DNA from: CAYRFQ01 sp964423615
Lineage (GTDB): Bacteria; Planctomycetota; Planctomycetia; Gemmatales; Gemmataceae
Assembly (NCBI GenBank): GCA_964423615.1
Contig: CAYRFQ010000060.1
Span: 1-44,255, forward strand
DNA length: 44,255 nt
Direction of reading: 5' to 3'
The position numbers and the translations under genes are program-made. The notes under the pieces are model-generated. The model was not told the DNA's origin, did no database searches, and was given only the letters and a program-made list of their open reading frames with translations. Positions 1 to 8,646 of this stretch are shown in pieces. How positions within the stretch are numbered: position 1 is the stretch's first letter; each line of letters opens with the position of its first letter.

Positions 1-67
1 GACAACCTACGGGGCAAAAAAACGCCTTGTTCACTACGTGCCGGGAATCGCTGGCAAGAGCCACCAA

Positions 68-442
68 TCAACCTTTTTCCACCACCACTTCTTCGCCATT
101 CTTAACTGTTCGAAACGCCGTGGCATCACCGGTGACTTGCCCGATAGGATTCGATTCGCTTGCCATCCGAGGCGTGTCATCGGAGGAAGCGGGAGTCGGT
201 CCGAACAAAATACAGAACGCTTTTCCCGGTGGCCAGTAAGCCAACTCGCCGACCGACATCTCAAAGCGAGCATCTGGCCCCGCTTCCATCCTGACGGATA
301 TCGAGAAGTAAATCTCATTTCCCCAACAGTTGGCATTTCCGATCAGAGGAAGTGCTTCCAGAATCGCCTTGGCCGTTTCTGAGTCGTTCAGTTCGGCGGG
401 AATGTCGAGTTCCCCGACTTTGATCCGAATCGGATGGGCCAT
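68..442 (-). CDS. Cyclophilin-like fold protein (TM1367 type)
   Basis: The 124-residue product matches the small cyclophilin-like family known from Thermotoga TM1367. It has an N-terminal strand with IRIKVGELDIPAEL, the segment ANCWGNEIYFSI near residues 38-49, and the family signature WPPGKAFC..FGPTP at about residues 70-84. These proteins have a cyclophilin-type beta barrel, but no biochemical role is settled, and prolyl isomerase activity is not implied. I chose the ATG at 442 because a purine-rich AGGAGCGAGGT lies just upstream; an upstream in-frame ATG at 463 has no such site. There is no signal peptide, so it is probably cytoplasmic. It is transcribed divergently from the SPFH gene. Confidence 0.8.
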   Translation of the reverse strand: MAHPIRIKVGELDIPAELNDSETAKAILEALPLIGNANCWGNEIYFSISVRMEAGPDARFEMSVGELAYWPPGKAFCILFGPTPASSDDTPRMASESNPIGQVTGDATAFRTVKNGEEVVVEKG

Positions 443-636
443 TACCTCGCTCCTTTCGTGCAAAACCCAAACATTGATGTCGGCTCGCTGGGAATGCGAA
501 TGATATCTCCGATCTTACAGCAACCAGACTCACGCAAATTGTTCCAAATCGAGATTCTTACACTTGCCTTGACGATATCTTAGTGATATCATTTCGATAG
601 TGTTGATTCGAATGACATTTCTGAGGTATGCCAACA

Positions 637-1599
637 ATGACTGAGGAGAAGCGTTATCAACCCAGTGCCGGATGGGGTCCGTTAGTCGGCGTAATACTTT
701 TGCTGTTAGCTGCTCCTTTGCTATTAGGCTTAGGAATTAGTTATACGGAAACGCCAAACATGGGAAGGCTCGTGACCGTGTTCATTCTGGTCGGGATCTT
801 GGCCTTCATGGTAGCGGCAACCATGTGCTTTGGGTTCATCGCCGTCGCGCCGAACGAAGCTCGAGTCCTGCTATTGTTTGGTGAATATAAAGGGTCCGTT
901 CGAGAGTCGGGGTTCTTTTGGGTGAACCCGTTCTTCAGCAAAAAGAAGCTCTCGTTACGAGTCCGAAACTTCGAGACTGGCTCGACGACCATGCCCGAGA
1001 AAAAGGACGCTGCAGGCACAGTCCTTCAAGAACGAGCACGCACAGCCGGAAAGCCCTCGAAGGTGAACGACCGAGATGGAAATCCAATCGAGATTTCTGC
1101 CGTCGTCGTTTGGAGGGTCGTCAACACTGCCGAAGCACTCTTTGAAGTCGACGACTACGAACATTTCGTCGAAGTCCAAAGCGAGGCGGCATTGCGAAAC
1201 TTGGCAACGCGACACCCCTATGACAGCGAGGACCACGAGATTTCACTACGGGGTAGCACGACCGAAGTTTGTGACCAACTCCGAGATGACATCCAGGAAC
1301 GTCTCGAAAAGGCGGGCGTCAACGTCACCGAAGCACGCATCAGTTACCTCGCTTATGCTCCCGAGATTGCCGCCGCCATGCTCCAACGACAACAAGCCCA
1401 AGCCGTCGTCGCCGCCCGAACCAAGATCGTCGAAGGGGCCGTGGGCATGGTCCAAATGGCCTTGGATCATCTTGCGAAAGATCACATCATCGAACTCGAC
1501 GAAGAAAAACGCGCCGCTATGGTTTCGAATCTACTCGTCGTGTTGTGTAGTGACCGGCACACCCAACCTGTGGTGAATACCGGAACGTTGTATCATTAA
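637..1599 (+). CDS. SPFH (band 7) domain membrane protein
   Basis: A 320-residue protein with two hydrophobic segments near the N terminus (about residues 13-34 and 44-67) followed by an SPFH/band-7 domain beginning with FIAVAPNEARVLLLFGEYKG. The C-terminal part has the alanine/glutamine-rich EIAAAMLQRQQAQAVVAARTKIVEGAV helix typical of stomatin/prohibitin relatives. Such proteins oligomerise at the membrane and often scaffold other membrane proteins. The ATG at 637 has GAGG ten bases upstream; the ATG at 628 is almost on top of that site and is less likely. A small DNA-binding-like gene follows at 1810, a pairing I recall from other bacteria, although 210 bases separate them here. Confidence 0.87.
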   Translation: MTEEKRYQPSAGWGPLVGVILLLLAAPLLLGLGISYTETPNMGRLVTVFILVGILAFMVAATMCFGFIAVAPNEARVLLLFGEYKGSVRESGFFWVNPFFSKKKLSLRVRNFETGSTTMPEKKDAAGTVLQERARTAGKPSKVNDRDGNPIEISAVVVWRVVNTAEALFEVDDYEHFVEVQSEAALRNLATRHPYDSEDHEISLRGSTTEVCDQLRDDIQERLEKAGVNVTEARISYLAYAPEIAAAMLQRQQAQAVVAARTKIVEGAVGMVQMALDHLAKDHIIELDEEKRAAMVSNLLVVLCSDRHTQPVVNTGTLYH

Positions 1600-1809
1600 A
1601 GAGAAGGCACAAGGTGCAAGGGGATTGGAACGCAGCCTTTTTTTCGCTCCACTCCAAGTTGGGGAAAAAGAGGGAAGATGAGCCAACTAACCTCCCTCTC
1701 CTCAAGACTGGGGGACAGAGATCGAGGGTGAGGGGTTGATCTCTCAATTTCCTATCGCACCGCACAACGAGAACAAACCGGAACAGAGCGTTCTCATGGG
1801 AGGAGTCCA

Positions 1810-2004
1810 GTGGCTTCCGAAGAATCCCGAAAGTCATTCCTGCTGCGGACTGATCCTAAAGTCCTCGCCGCCCTGAAAAAATGGGCCGCTGACGAAATGC
1901 GCAGCGTCAACGGCCAACTCGAATACCTCTTACGTCAGGCCTTGATTGACGCAGGCCGCTTGAAATCCGAACAAGACGACTCTGCTGACGACGATTCGAA
2001 ATGA
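1810..2004 (+). CDS. Small ribbon-helix-helix (Arc-like) protein
   Basis: A 64-residue protein starting at GTG with GGGAGGAG a few bases upstream. The sequence SFLLRTDPKVLAALKKWAADEMRSVNGQLEYLLRQAL has the pattern of an Arc/HicB-type ribbon-helix-helix: a short strand (FLLRTD), a first helix, then a second helix preceded by the conserved RSVNGQLE turn. The C-terminal tail is acidic (DDSADDDSK). It lies downstream of the SPFH gene, where small Arc-like proteins are commonly found. It may autoregulate or modulate that locus, which is inference. No toxin partner is visible next to it. Confidence 0.75.
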   Translation: MASEESRKSFLLRTDPKVLAALKKWAADEMRSVNGQLEYLLRQALIDAGRLKSEQDDSADDDSK

Positions 2005-2133
2005 CTCAAGTGTCGCCTCGGTCTGGATCCATCTCAGCCTTCCGAGATTCAGTGTGCGAACATTCTTTCGTAACGGGACGAATGTTCCGGCGACCATCTT
2101 GCGTTCTGGCTGACCAATCCCCTACCAATCCCC

Positions 2134-3786
2134 CTACCACTTCGCCGCACCATCATAACGCCCGAACACCTCGGCCATGGCGTTGATCAATTCCCCGACG
2201 GTGCACCTGGCCTCGGCCGCTTCGAGCAACACAGGCATCATGTTTTCCTCCGTCGCGGCCACTTGTTTCACTTTGGCGAGCATTCGTTCCACGACCGTCA
2301 CCTCGCGATCTTCCTTGATCTTCTTGAGTCGGGCAAGTTGTTCGCGTTCGGGCGTATCGTCGATCAAGAGGGTCTCGATTCCCTTGTCGTCTTCCTCCTC
2401 GAACGCGGTGACTCCGACGATGAGTTTATCGTGGTTGTCGACTTCGCGTTGGTGGACGAATGCAGCGTCGGCTATTTCGCGGCGGAAGAAGCCTCGCTCA
2501 AGTGCGTCGATCATACCGCCGAGATCCTCGATGCGTTCGAAATATTTCTCGGCGGCTTGTTTCGTTTGCTTCGTCAGCGTCTCAATGAAATAACTTCCGC
2601 CCAACGGATCGACGGTATTCGTCACACCCGTTTCGCACGCCAACACTTGTTGAGTTCGCAAGGCCAAAGTCACTGCGTGTTCCGAAGGCAACGCAAGCGT
2701 TTCGTCCATACTATTCGTGTGGAGCGATTGACAACCACCCAACACCGCCGCGAGAGCCTGATAGGCAACTCGCATTAAGTTCACTTCGGGCTGTCGGGCT
2801 TGCAGCGAACAACCAGCCGTTTGTGCATGAAAACGTAGCTTCCACGAAGACTCTTTGTGCGCACCATATTTGTTCCGTAAGGTTTCAGCCCAAATAACGC
2901 GAGCTGCCCGATACTTCGCGATCTCCTCGAACATGTCGTTGTGCGAGTTGAAAAAGAAACTCAAACGCGGCGCGAAGGCATCGATGTCCATTCCCCGTTC
3001 GAGACATTTGTCGATGTAATGGAACCCGTCGGCAAGTGTGAACGCGAGTTCTTGCACGGCCGTCGATCCCGCTTCGCGGATGTGATAACCGCTGATGCTC
3101 ACAGTATTCCACTGTGGAACGTTGTCCGTACAAAACTCGATCAGGTCACACACCAAACGGACGTGGGGTTCGGGAGGAAACACGAACTCGTTCTGGGCGT
3201 GAAACTCTTTCAAAATATCGTTTTGGATCGTTCCTCGCAGGTCCTTCCAGTCGACACCTTTGTTCTTCGCGTTGGCCAAATAATACGCCATGATGATGAT
3301 GGCCGGAGCATTGATCGTCATCGAAACGGAGACGTTACCGACGTCGATTCCGTCAAATAATTCCTCCATGTCGTCGAGCGTATCGACGGCCACGCCGAGA
3401 CGACCAACTTCCCCGAGCGACTTCGGATCGTCACTGTCGAGCCCCATCAAAGTCGGTAAATCGAACGCCGTGCTCAGACCAGTCTGGCCTTTTTCCAAAA
3501 GAAACTGGAACCGTTCGTTCGTTTCCTTGGCCGTCCCAAAGCCTGCGAACTGACGCATCGTCCAAAGCCTGGACCGATACATCGACGCATGTACGCCACG
3601 CGTAAAAGGATATTGGCCGGGATAACCCAAATCCCGATCGTAATCGAATTCGCCGACATCTTCGGGAGCGTACAGCGCCTCGATGGGCACGCTGCTCACC
3701 GTCGTTGGCGGCTGATCGCGGAGTTTCGCCTTGCGGTTTTCTTCTTCCCAACGTTCCCGTCCGGCGGCGTCGGTGACGGTAGCCAT
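2134..3786 (-). CDS. B12-dependent acyl-CoA mutase large subunit, isobutyryl-CoA-mutase-like
   Basis: A 550-residue catalytic (TIM-barrel) subunit of the methylmalonyl-CoA mutase family, lacking the C-terminal cobalamin-binding domain, so it needs a separate small subunit that is not in this window. Family landmarks are seen: TMRQFAGFGTAKETN, GQTGLSTAFDLPT, TIQNDILKEF, SISGYHIREAG (catalytic His235) and SLHTNSMDETLALPS. Methylmalonyl-CoA mutases have Tyr and Arg at the two positions that bind the substrate carboxylate (Tyr89 and Arg207 in Propionibacterium). Here they are Phe80 and Gln198, which are the residues and numbers reported for isobutyryl-CoA mutase IcmA. The likely reaction is isobutyryl-CoA to n-butyryl-CoA or a related branched acyl-CoA. 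The ATG at 3786 has AAGGA upstream; an in-frame start at 3819 would add 11 residues of low-quality sequence. Confidence 0.9.
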   Translation of the reverse strand: MATVTDAAGRERWEEENRKAKLRDQPPTTVSSVPIEALYAPEDVGEFDYDRDLGYPGQYPFTRGVHASMYRSRLWTMRQFAGFGTAKETNERFQFLLEKGQTGLSTAFDLPTLMGLDSDDPKSLGEVGRLGVAVDTLDDMEELFDGIDVGNVSVSMTINAPAIIIMAYYLANAKNKGVDWKDLRGTIQNDILKEFHAQNEFVFPPEPHVRLVCDLIEFCTDNVPQWNTVSISGYHIREAGSTAVQELAFTLADGFHYIDKCLERGMDIDAFAPRLSFFFNSHNDMFEEIAKYRAARVIWAETLRNKYGAHKESSWKLRFHAQTAGCSLQARQPEVNLMRVAYQALAAVLGGCQSLHTNSMDETLALPSEHAVTLALRTQQVLACETGVTNTVDPLGGSYFIETLTKQTKQAAEKYFERIEDLGGMIDALERGFFRREIADAAFVHQREVDNHDKLIVGVTAFEEEDDKGIETLLIDDTPEREQLARLKKIKEDREVTVVERMLAKVKQVAATEENMMPVLLEAAEARCTVGELINAMAEVFGRYDGAAKW

Positions 3787-4086
3787 GAGTTTTATTTTCC
3801 TTTTTGTCCGGGCGAACATTTGGCGTTAATGGACTGGCAAATAAAAAAAACAATGCCCTGACGAATATCGGAGTGACTCAGTTCCGATCCTTCCTGAGAT
3901 GCTCAATGTTGCATTGTACCGCGTTTCTCGACACGGTACCAAGGAGGTACGCTTCTAGAGTTTTGGAAAGTAAAACCGGAGGACAGTTCTGGCATCTGTC
4001 CAGGAAAAACTGTTCTCTAATCGGAACACGCACCATCGCAAACACAACCACACTCGATTCAAACATAAGTTGGACTCAAACTCACA
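3787..4086. other. Intergenic, divergent promoters
   Basis: Spacer between the divergent mutase and acidic-tail protein genes, so promoters for both must lie here. I looked for a cobalamin riboswitch in front of the mutase and saw no B12-box-like motif. A short imperfect palindrome around 3914-3941 (GTACCG and CGGTAC arms) is the only structure noted. Confidence 0.4.
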
Positions 4087-4902
4087 ATGCAAGACATCAC
4101 TTTCGCTCGGCTCCGATGGTTCTGGCTTTTTCCCGTTCTCGTCATACTCGTTGACCCAACCGGGAGCTCCGCCCAAAACATCAAGTCTCCTCGAATCATA
4201 ACGGTCTCAATCTCCCAAGACGGAAAAACGGTGCTCACCGGACAATTGATCGCCAAGGAGAAGGATACCAAGGCTGAGATCTGGGAGAAACTAGAAGGGG
4301 TCCAACTAAAAGCCACGCAGGTGCTCCTCCCGGATCCTCAGGATCGAACTCACTCGACTCTCACCGGCAAGGTCACCATTCGTCTGGAAGAGGGGACCAA
4401 GGAACTCGCGTCGGCCGACGTATCCAAGCTCAGGGTGAAAGGAGGTCAAATCTCACCACAGCTTCCCATGCCGACCAGCTGGACCATTCCCGCAGCAGAA
4501 GTCACTCGTACAGCCTCCATCGCTGGAGTCTCAGAACGTTCCTCGGGCATTTTTGCCTTCGTCGTTGCCGTACTGGCGATCATCGTTCTTGTCGTTGGAG
4601 GCGTCTATTGGTTTGGTCGTTTGAGTCCCCCAGCCACGGAAGAATCTTGGCAGCCCGAAGATGCCACCACGCTATCTGACGAAGACGACGACGATGAAGA
4701 CGATGAGGATGAAGACGATGAAGATGAAGACGATGACGATGAAGATGAAGAAGGTGAGGACGAGAAAGGACCAGACCTGGAAACACTAGACAAAGCAGAA
4801 ACTCCCGACGTCCCCCTGGAGAAATCCGAAGAAGAACAAGCAGAGAAAGGAACGGCAGAGAAGAAAGACAAGGAAAATCCGAAAGAGAAAAAAAAGAAAT
4901 GA
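4087..4902 (+). CDS. Single-pass membrane protein with highly acidic tail
   Basis: The 271-residue product has an N-terminal signal sequence (about residues 9-29, ending SSAQ) and an exported domain of about 120 residues with beta-type segments. A single transmembrane helix follows at about 154-178, and then a cytoplasmic tail. The tail is strikingly biased: residues about 198-226 are almost only Asp and Glu, and the end is Lys/Glu rich (ending EKKKK). No known family was recognised. The acidic tail could bind cations or basic proteins, but this is speculation. The gene stands alone, convergent with the peptidase-like gene at 5016, with a hairpin between them. Confidence 0.7.
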   Translation: MQDITFARLRWFWLFPVLVILVDPTGSSAQNIKSPRIITVSISQDGKTVLTGQLIAKEKDTKAEIWEKLEGVQLKATQVLLPDPQDRTHSTLTGKVTIRLEEGTKELASADVSKLRVKGGQISPQLPMPTSWTIPAAEVTRTASIAGVSERSSGIFAFVVAVLAIIVLVVGGVYWFGRLSPPATEESWQPEDATTLSDEDDDDEDDEDEDDEDEDDDDEDEEGEDEKGPDLETLDKAETPDVPLEKSEEEQAEKGTAEKKDKENPKEKKKK

Positions 4903-4909
4903 TCACGCA

Positions 4910-4949
4910 TTTCAGATGACCATCGGCGGGAAATTTCGGTCATCTGAAA
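4910..4949. terminator. Hairpin between convergent genes
   Basis: Perfect 12-bp inverted repeat, TTTCAGATGACC at 4910-4921 and GGTCATCTGAAA at 4938-4949, eight bases after the stop of the acidic-tail gene and 66 bases from the stop of the opposing gene. There is no clear U-tract. It probably acts as a bidirectional terminator or 3'-end stabiliser. Confidence 0.65.
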
Positions 4950-5015
4950 CGCTGAGTGAGTTTGCCAAACGAGCCTTGTGACCAGGGGAGAGAAAGGGAA
5001 TTTCAGCGCTACGAA

Positions 5016-6194
5016 TCAAGGACGACCAACCGGAGAAGACACGGGAACTCCAAGAGCAGGAACCCCCGGACCTCGCGGCATGGGTTCATACTCGGGAGCG
5101 AGCAGCCGAACTTGACCCCGGTCACGCCCTCCAAATCTCCCTGACGAGGAGTCGCTTCGTGGTTGGGCAAATCGCGATGGAGTTCCCCGAGCCCTCCGCC
5201 AGTCTTGGTCCGATGATCCGGGCAAATAGCGAGGTCGTTGTTGACGTTCGTACCCCCCAAACGTTTGGCCTACTTCACGCTCGGTTGGATCGGCACCCCG
5301 GACAGTGGGTCCACGGCTTCTATCGTTGGGCTGAGGCGGAATCGTAAGTCGAACGACCCTTCTAGAGTTTTCTGATTGTTGTTGCGAGGCTAACTGTTCT
5401 CGCTGCTGTTTGGGTTGCCGCTCTTTGGCAACTTGCATGTGCGGTTTATCACGGGTCTGAGCCAGATAATTCAGCCAATCTCTTTCCAAGTGCTCGACGC
5501 TCTGTTTCTTATAATACGTCCATACCGCTTGATCCCAACCACGCGACATCCCGTGGCCGACGAAATCCAAAAAACGAAATTTACCTTTGTCGCCCCCCAT
5601 TTTGACCAGATAATCGGCAATGGAGTAGCCCTGGGCGTAAAGAGCGATGACGTTGCGAGGATATTCCTTCAAACCGAACAACCTACGCATCTGAATCCCT
5701 TGACGCGAATTCAAAATGTCACGAACGATCTTATTGTGACGAGTGCGTTCGATGTCATCTTCGGAAAGGACCGAACCGCCCTCGTCGGCCCACCGAGGAA
5801 CGGCTTGCTTGAACCGATAGGCGAAGATGGTATGGGTTATCTCGTGCGGAAGGACGCTGGCAATCAAGCGGTCCAGTGGTCCTTGAATTTGCATGCTCTG
5901 GGACATGACAACCCCTCGGCCATAATGGTCCGTGCCAAACCCAAAGGATGTCGCACCACTCGGTCCACCCATTGTCACCCGAACCGTCAACGGACACCGC
6001 TGCGGCCATTGGGCCATTTCGTGACCGAGCCATTCGACCGCCTTCGTCTTGCGGTAATATTCAGCCCACTGTCCCACGCGAAGGGCGATGTGGGGAGTTG
6101 GTGCATTCACGATGAAGTTTGGCGTGCGGTACTGCGCTCCCATGCAGGCAAACACAGAGACCAGCGCAAGGACGATTCGTCGGCGCGCATTCAT
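5016..6194 (-). CDS. Exported gluzincin-type metallopeptidase-like protein
   Basis: A 392-residue protein with an N-terminal signal sequence (RRRIVLALVSVFACMGAQ). It contains the zinc motif HEITH at residues 117-121, followed by RWADEGG, where Glu138 is the probable third ligand. This HExxH plus W.DEG arrangement is that of gluzincins of the peptidase MA / DUF1570 kind, common in planctomycetes. The C-terminal third, from about residue 275, is Gln/Arg/Pro-rich and probably disordered. The ATG at 6194 has AGGAGA about nine bases upstream, and its removal of 21 upstream residues leaves a proper signal peptide. The substrate is unknown. Confidence 0.72.
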   Translation of the reverse strand: MNARRRIVLALVSVFACMGAQYRTPNFIVNAPTPHIALRVGQWAEYYRKTKAVEWLGHEMAQWPQRCPLTVRVTMGGPSGATSFGFGTDHYGRGVVMSQSMQIQGPLDRLIASVLPHEITHTIFAYRFKQAVPRWADEGGSVLSEDDIERTRHNKIVRDILNSRQGIQMRRLFGLKEYPRNVIALYAQGYSIADYLVKMGGDKGKFRFLDFVGHGMSRGWDQAVWTYYKKQSVEHLERDWLNYLAQTRDKPHMQVAKERQPKQQREQLASQQQSENSRRVVRLTIPPQPNDRSRGPTVRGADPTEREVGQTFGGYERQQRPRYLPGSSDQDWRRARGTPSRFAQPRSDSSSGRFGGRDRGQVRLLAPEYEPMPRGPGVPALGVPVSSPVGRP

Positions 6195-7075
6195 TCCGTT
6201 TGTCTCCTGTCTCGAACTCCAGGAAAAGTTTGAAAACGGGTCGCTTTCCCGGATCAAAGGTCTGCTACAAACCTACCGCAAAACCTGAGCCAAGCCACGG
6301 AATGTTGTCTAATTTTCACTCAAGTCTGGTCGTATCCTCCATCTCGCATTGATGTTATGGGTGTTGTCAGTCTGAACAACAAGTCACAAAATCGGTTCAA
6401 GATTTTGTAAAGATTACCCTCGCCATGTGCCGATACTTTGCAAATTGGTTGAATATCGACACGACCACTACTCTCCTCAATCTTTGAAAATCCTCTCTGC
6501 TTTCTCATTCGGCCAACCCATTTGGCCATTATCCGTCTTCCATACCGTTGTGTTGGCTACGCTTTCCATGTTCCGCCATCGTCTGCTACCCTGGCATTCG
6601 AAGTGGAATACTGGCGGGCCGTTGTACATTGCCAAACTTGACTTTCTATTGTGTCAACTGGTCCTGCGGCGTGACTGGAGTAAAATAAGCACTCGAAAAA
6701 TCAACGGGGCGGGCAAACACCACTTCGACCAAACCGGCAGGGAAGCCAAATAGAGACTTACCGGCTTAGAGCGGTCCTCGGTTGGATTGGGTACAAGTTT
6801 TTCGTATTCACAATCCTGGGTCCTGCTTGCGGGCAGAAGGCCAGATCTGAGCGAAGCGGAAAACACTTAGTTTGAGCCCAAACCCGAGCGATGCGAAAAA
6901 CACGCTGGCCTGACGACCCCAAGGAATTCCCAACCGTACACAACACAACCGGGAACCGCTTCTCACCTGGCAAGGGTATCGACAGTCCACCTTTCACTTG
7001 AACCTCGCACTTCGATAATGCATCCCACAATTTTTCTTCTCTTGCGTCTCTCGTCACTCGCCTGTTGCCTGTTGA
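6195..7075. other. Long intergenic region
   Basis: About 880 bases between two minus-strand genes. Open frames here have no recognisable protein and no convincing ribosome-binding site. The only structured element is the dispersed repeat copy at 6787-6959. The promoter of the gene at 5016-6194 should lie in the left part. Confidence 0.5.
6787..6959 (+). repeat. Dispersed repeat, copy A
   Basis: Longest of three related intergenic copies (others at 15804-15948 and 18972-19097). It begins TTGGGTACAAGTTTTTCGT, carries the core TCCTGCTTGCGGGCAGAAGG and GAGCGAAGCGG, and ends with AACCGTACACAACACAACCG and GGAACCGC. The ends form an imperfect terminal inverted repeat (TTGGGTAC with GTACACAA). It lies beyond the 3' end of the WD40 gene. 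Confidence 0.7.
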
Positions 7076-8581
7076 CTATCTGGGCAATCGCCAAACCCGA
7101 ACGGTCTTGTCCGCACCGCCCGAAACAGCGTAAGCCGGATCAGCCAGAAACTTCACGCACCAGGCTTTGCCGTGTCCTTGGAAACTGGCCAGCTGTCGAC
7201 CTGTTTTCATATCCCAACATCGAACCGTTCCGTCCTCCGATGCCGAGAGAAAACGGCCCCCATCGGGAGAGAACGCCAGCCCCCTCACGGCGTCCGTGTG
7301 CGCCCGTAATTGCCGCAAAGCTCGTCCCGTTTTGAGATCCCAAAGCCGTATCGTACCTCCCAGGTCTCCCGAGAGAGCTACACCTCCATCGGGCGAGAAG
7401 GCCACACAATTGACCTGCCCGTTGTGGCCGCCCATCACATGAATCACTTGCCGACGTCGAACATCCCAAAGACACATCGTTTTATCTGCGCTGCCGGTCA
7501 AGAAATAGCGTTCGTCGGGCGAAACGGCCAAAGAGCGAATGACATCCCGGTGGGCTCGCCAAAAGGCTACCTGCCGTCCCGTCTGGACGTCCCACGTTCG
7601 GATGAAACGGTCTTGACCCACCGACACGACACTACGCCCCTTATTGAAGTAACCCACGCCATAAACCGGCCCGTCGTGCCCTGCAAATCGCCGGACCGTT
7701 CTTCCAGTCGTCGAGTCACAGATGCAAAGGCCGCCACCCAGAGTTCCCATGAGCCCAAACTTCCCAGCAGGAGAATAGGCCAACGCCAACGCCGGCTTGA
7801 CGTTACCCTGGAACGATAACGGGTTGTTCGGGGCGGTGATGTCCCACACGAGGGGCGGATAGTTCCAGTTTCGTTTCGGTGGACCATAAGCCGCCGCGAG
7901 GATTTTACCGCTCCTTGGATGGGTGTCGAGGCTGAACACCTCGCCTCGATGCCCCGCAAATCGAGCCACTTCGCCAACCTTCACTACCGTTCCGGTCGAT
8001 CGAAGGTGAATCTTGGCAATGACCGTATTACCTCGCAAAAGGGCGTATTTTCCGACACCTCGTCTCGCGAGATTCGTTCCCTCCTGCAGCGTGTATCCGT
8101 AAGGTGTGCTCTTGAAGATGGCCAAGTTCTTGGTCGCATTATCGAGGATGACAAGGACCCGCCCGCGCACTCGTGTCGTAATTTCCACAGAGGGGTCGGC
8201 GGTCTCCACACTCACAACCCCTCGCGACGTTTTGATCTCGATGACCTCCGGACCAAAACGCTTGCCAGGCCGTTGTCCCCAGAACCACCGCTCAGGCTCT
8301 TGTTGCTGTGGAGGTTCGCCCCAGAACCACCGCTCGGGTTCTTGTTGCTGTGGAGGCTCACCCCAGAACCAATCATCGGACTTTCGTTGTTGAAATCCTT
8401 GGGCCTTGGCGAACGAAGCACCGACCAGAAACCACAGACTCGTCAAAACGACAAGAACTCCGATTCCCCAGGAAGAAAGAGGAAGGGCGCCGGATAAGAA
8501 GGGCTGGTTCTCCCTCCCTCGAGCTTCAGCGTTCATCATTTCCAAAGGCAAGCAACTCGGTGGACTTTCGTGGATAGGCAC
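7076..8581 (-). CDS. Membrane-anchored WD40 repeat protein
   Basis: A 501-residue protein with one N-terminal hydrophobic segment (about residues 38-60). A short tandem repeat (WFWGEPPQQQEPER, about 71-102) and a beta-rich linker follow, and then a WD40 propeller of about seven blades ending in WRLPR. Blade signatures such as FAGHDGPVYGVGYF, LWDVRRRQVIHVMGGH and LWDLKTGRALRQLRAH are clear. Such propellers are protein-interaction platforms, and the anchor suggests it sits on the outer side of the cytoplasmic membrane. I chose the GTG at 8581 because AAGGAG lies eight bases before it. The ATG at 8623 and the ATG pair near 8539 are alternatives. Confidence 0.85.
   Translation of the reverse strand: MPIHESPPSCLPLEMMNAEARGRENQPFLSGALPLSSWGIGVLVVLTSLWFLVGASFAKAQGFQQRKSDDWFWGEPPQQQEPERWFWGEPPQQQEPERWFWGQRPGKRFGPEVIEIKTSRGVVSVETADPSVEITTRVRGRVLVILDNATKNLAIFKSTPYGYTLQEGTNLARRGVGKYALLRGNTVIAKIHLRSTGTVVKVGEVARFAGHRGEVFSLDTHPRSGKILAAAYGPPKRNWNYPPLVWDITAPNNPLSFQGNVKPALALAYSPAGKFGLMGTLGGGLCICDSTTGRTVRRFAGHDGPVYGVGYFNKGRSVVSVGQDRFIRTWDVQTGRQVAFWRAHRDVIRSLAVSPDERYFLTGSADKTMCLWDVRRRQVIHVMGGHNGQVNCVAFSPDGGVALSGDLGGTIRLWDLKTGRALRQLRAHTDAVRGLAFSPDGGRFLSASEDGTVRCWDMKTGRQLASFQGHGKAWCVKFLADPAYAVSGGADKTVRVWRLPR
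8276..8371 (-). repeat. 42-bp in-frame tandem repeat
   Basis: Two full copies and a partial third of a 42-base unit within the WD40 gene, encoding WFWGEPPQQQEPER twice and then WFWGQ. The near identity of the DNA copies suggests recent duplication, and copy number may vary between strains. Confidence 0.8.
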
Positions 8582-8646
8582 GAGAATTTCTCCTTGAGGA
8601 CCGGAAGGGATCAACAATGTCATTACTGGTCGCGAGTGATTGGCGT

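Noticed and set aside
3787..4086. Cobalamin riboswitch before the B12-dependent mutase
   Set aside because: I looked for a B12 box and a supporting fold upstream of the start and saw neither.
4605..4943. Minus-strand serine-rich open frame
   Set aside because: It is a mirror of the acidic Asp/Glu run (GAY codons reversed give Ser), not a gene.
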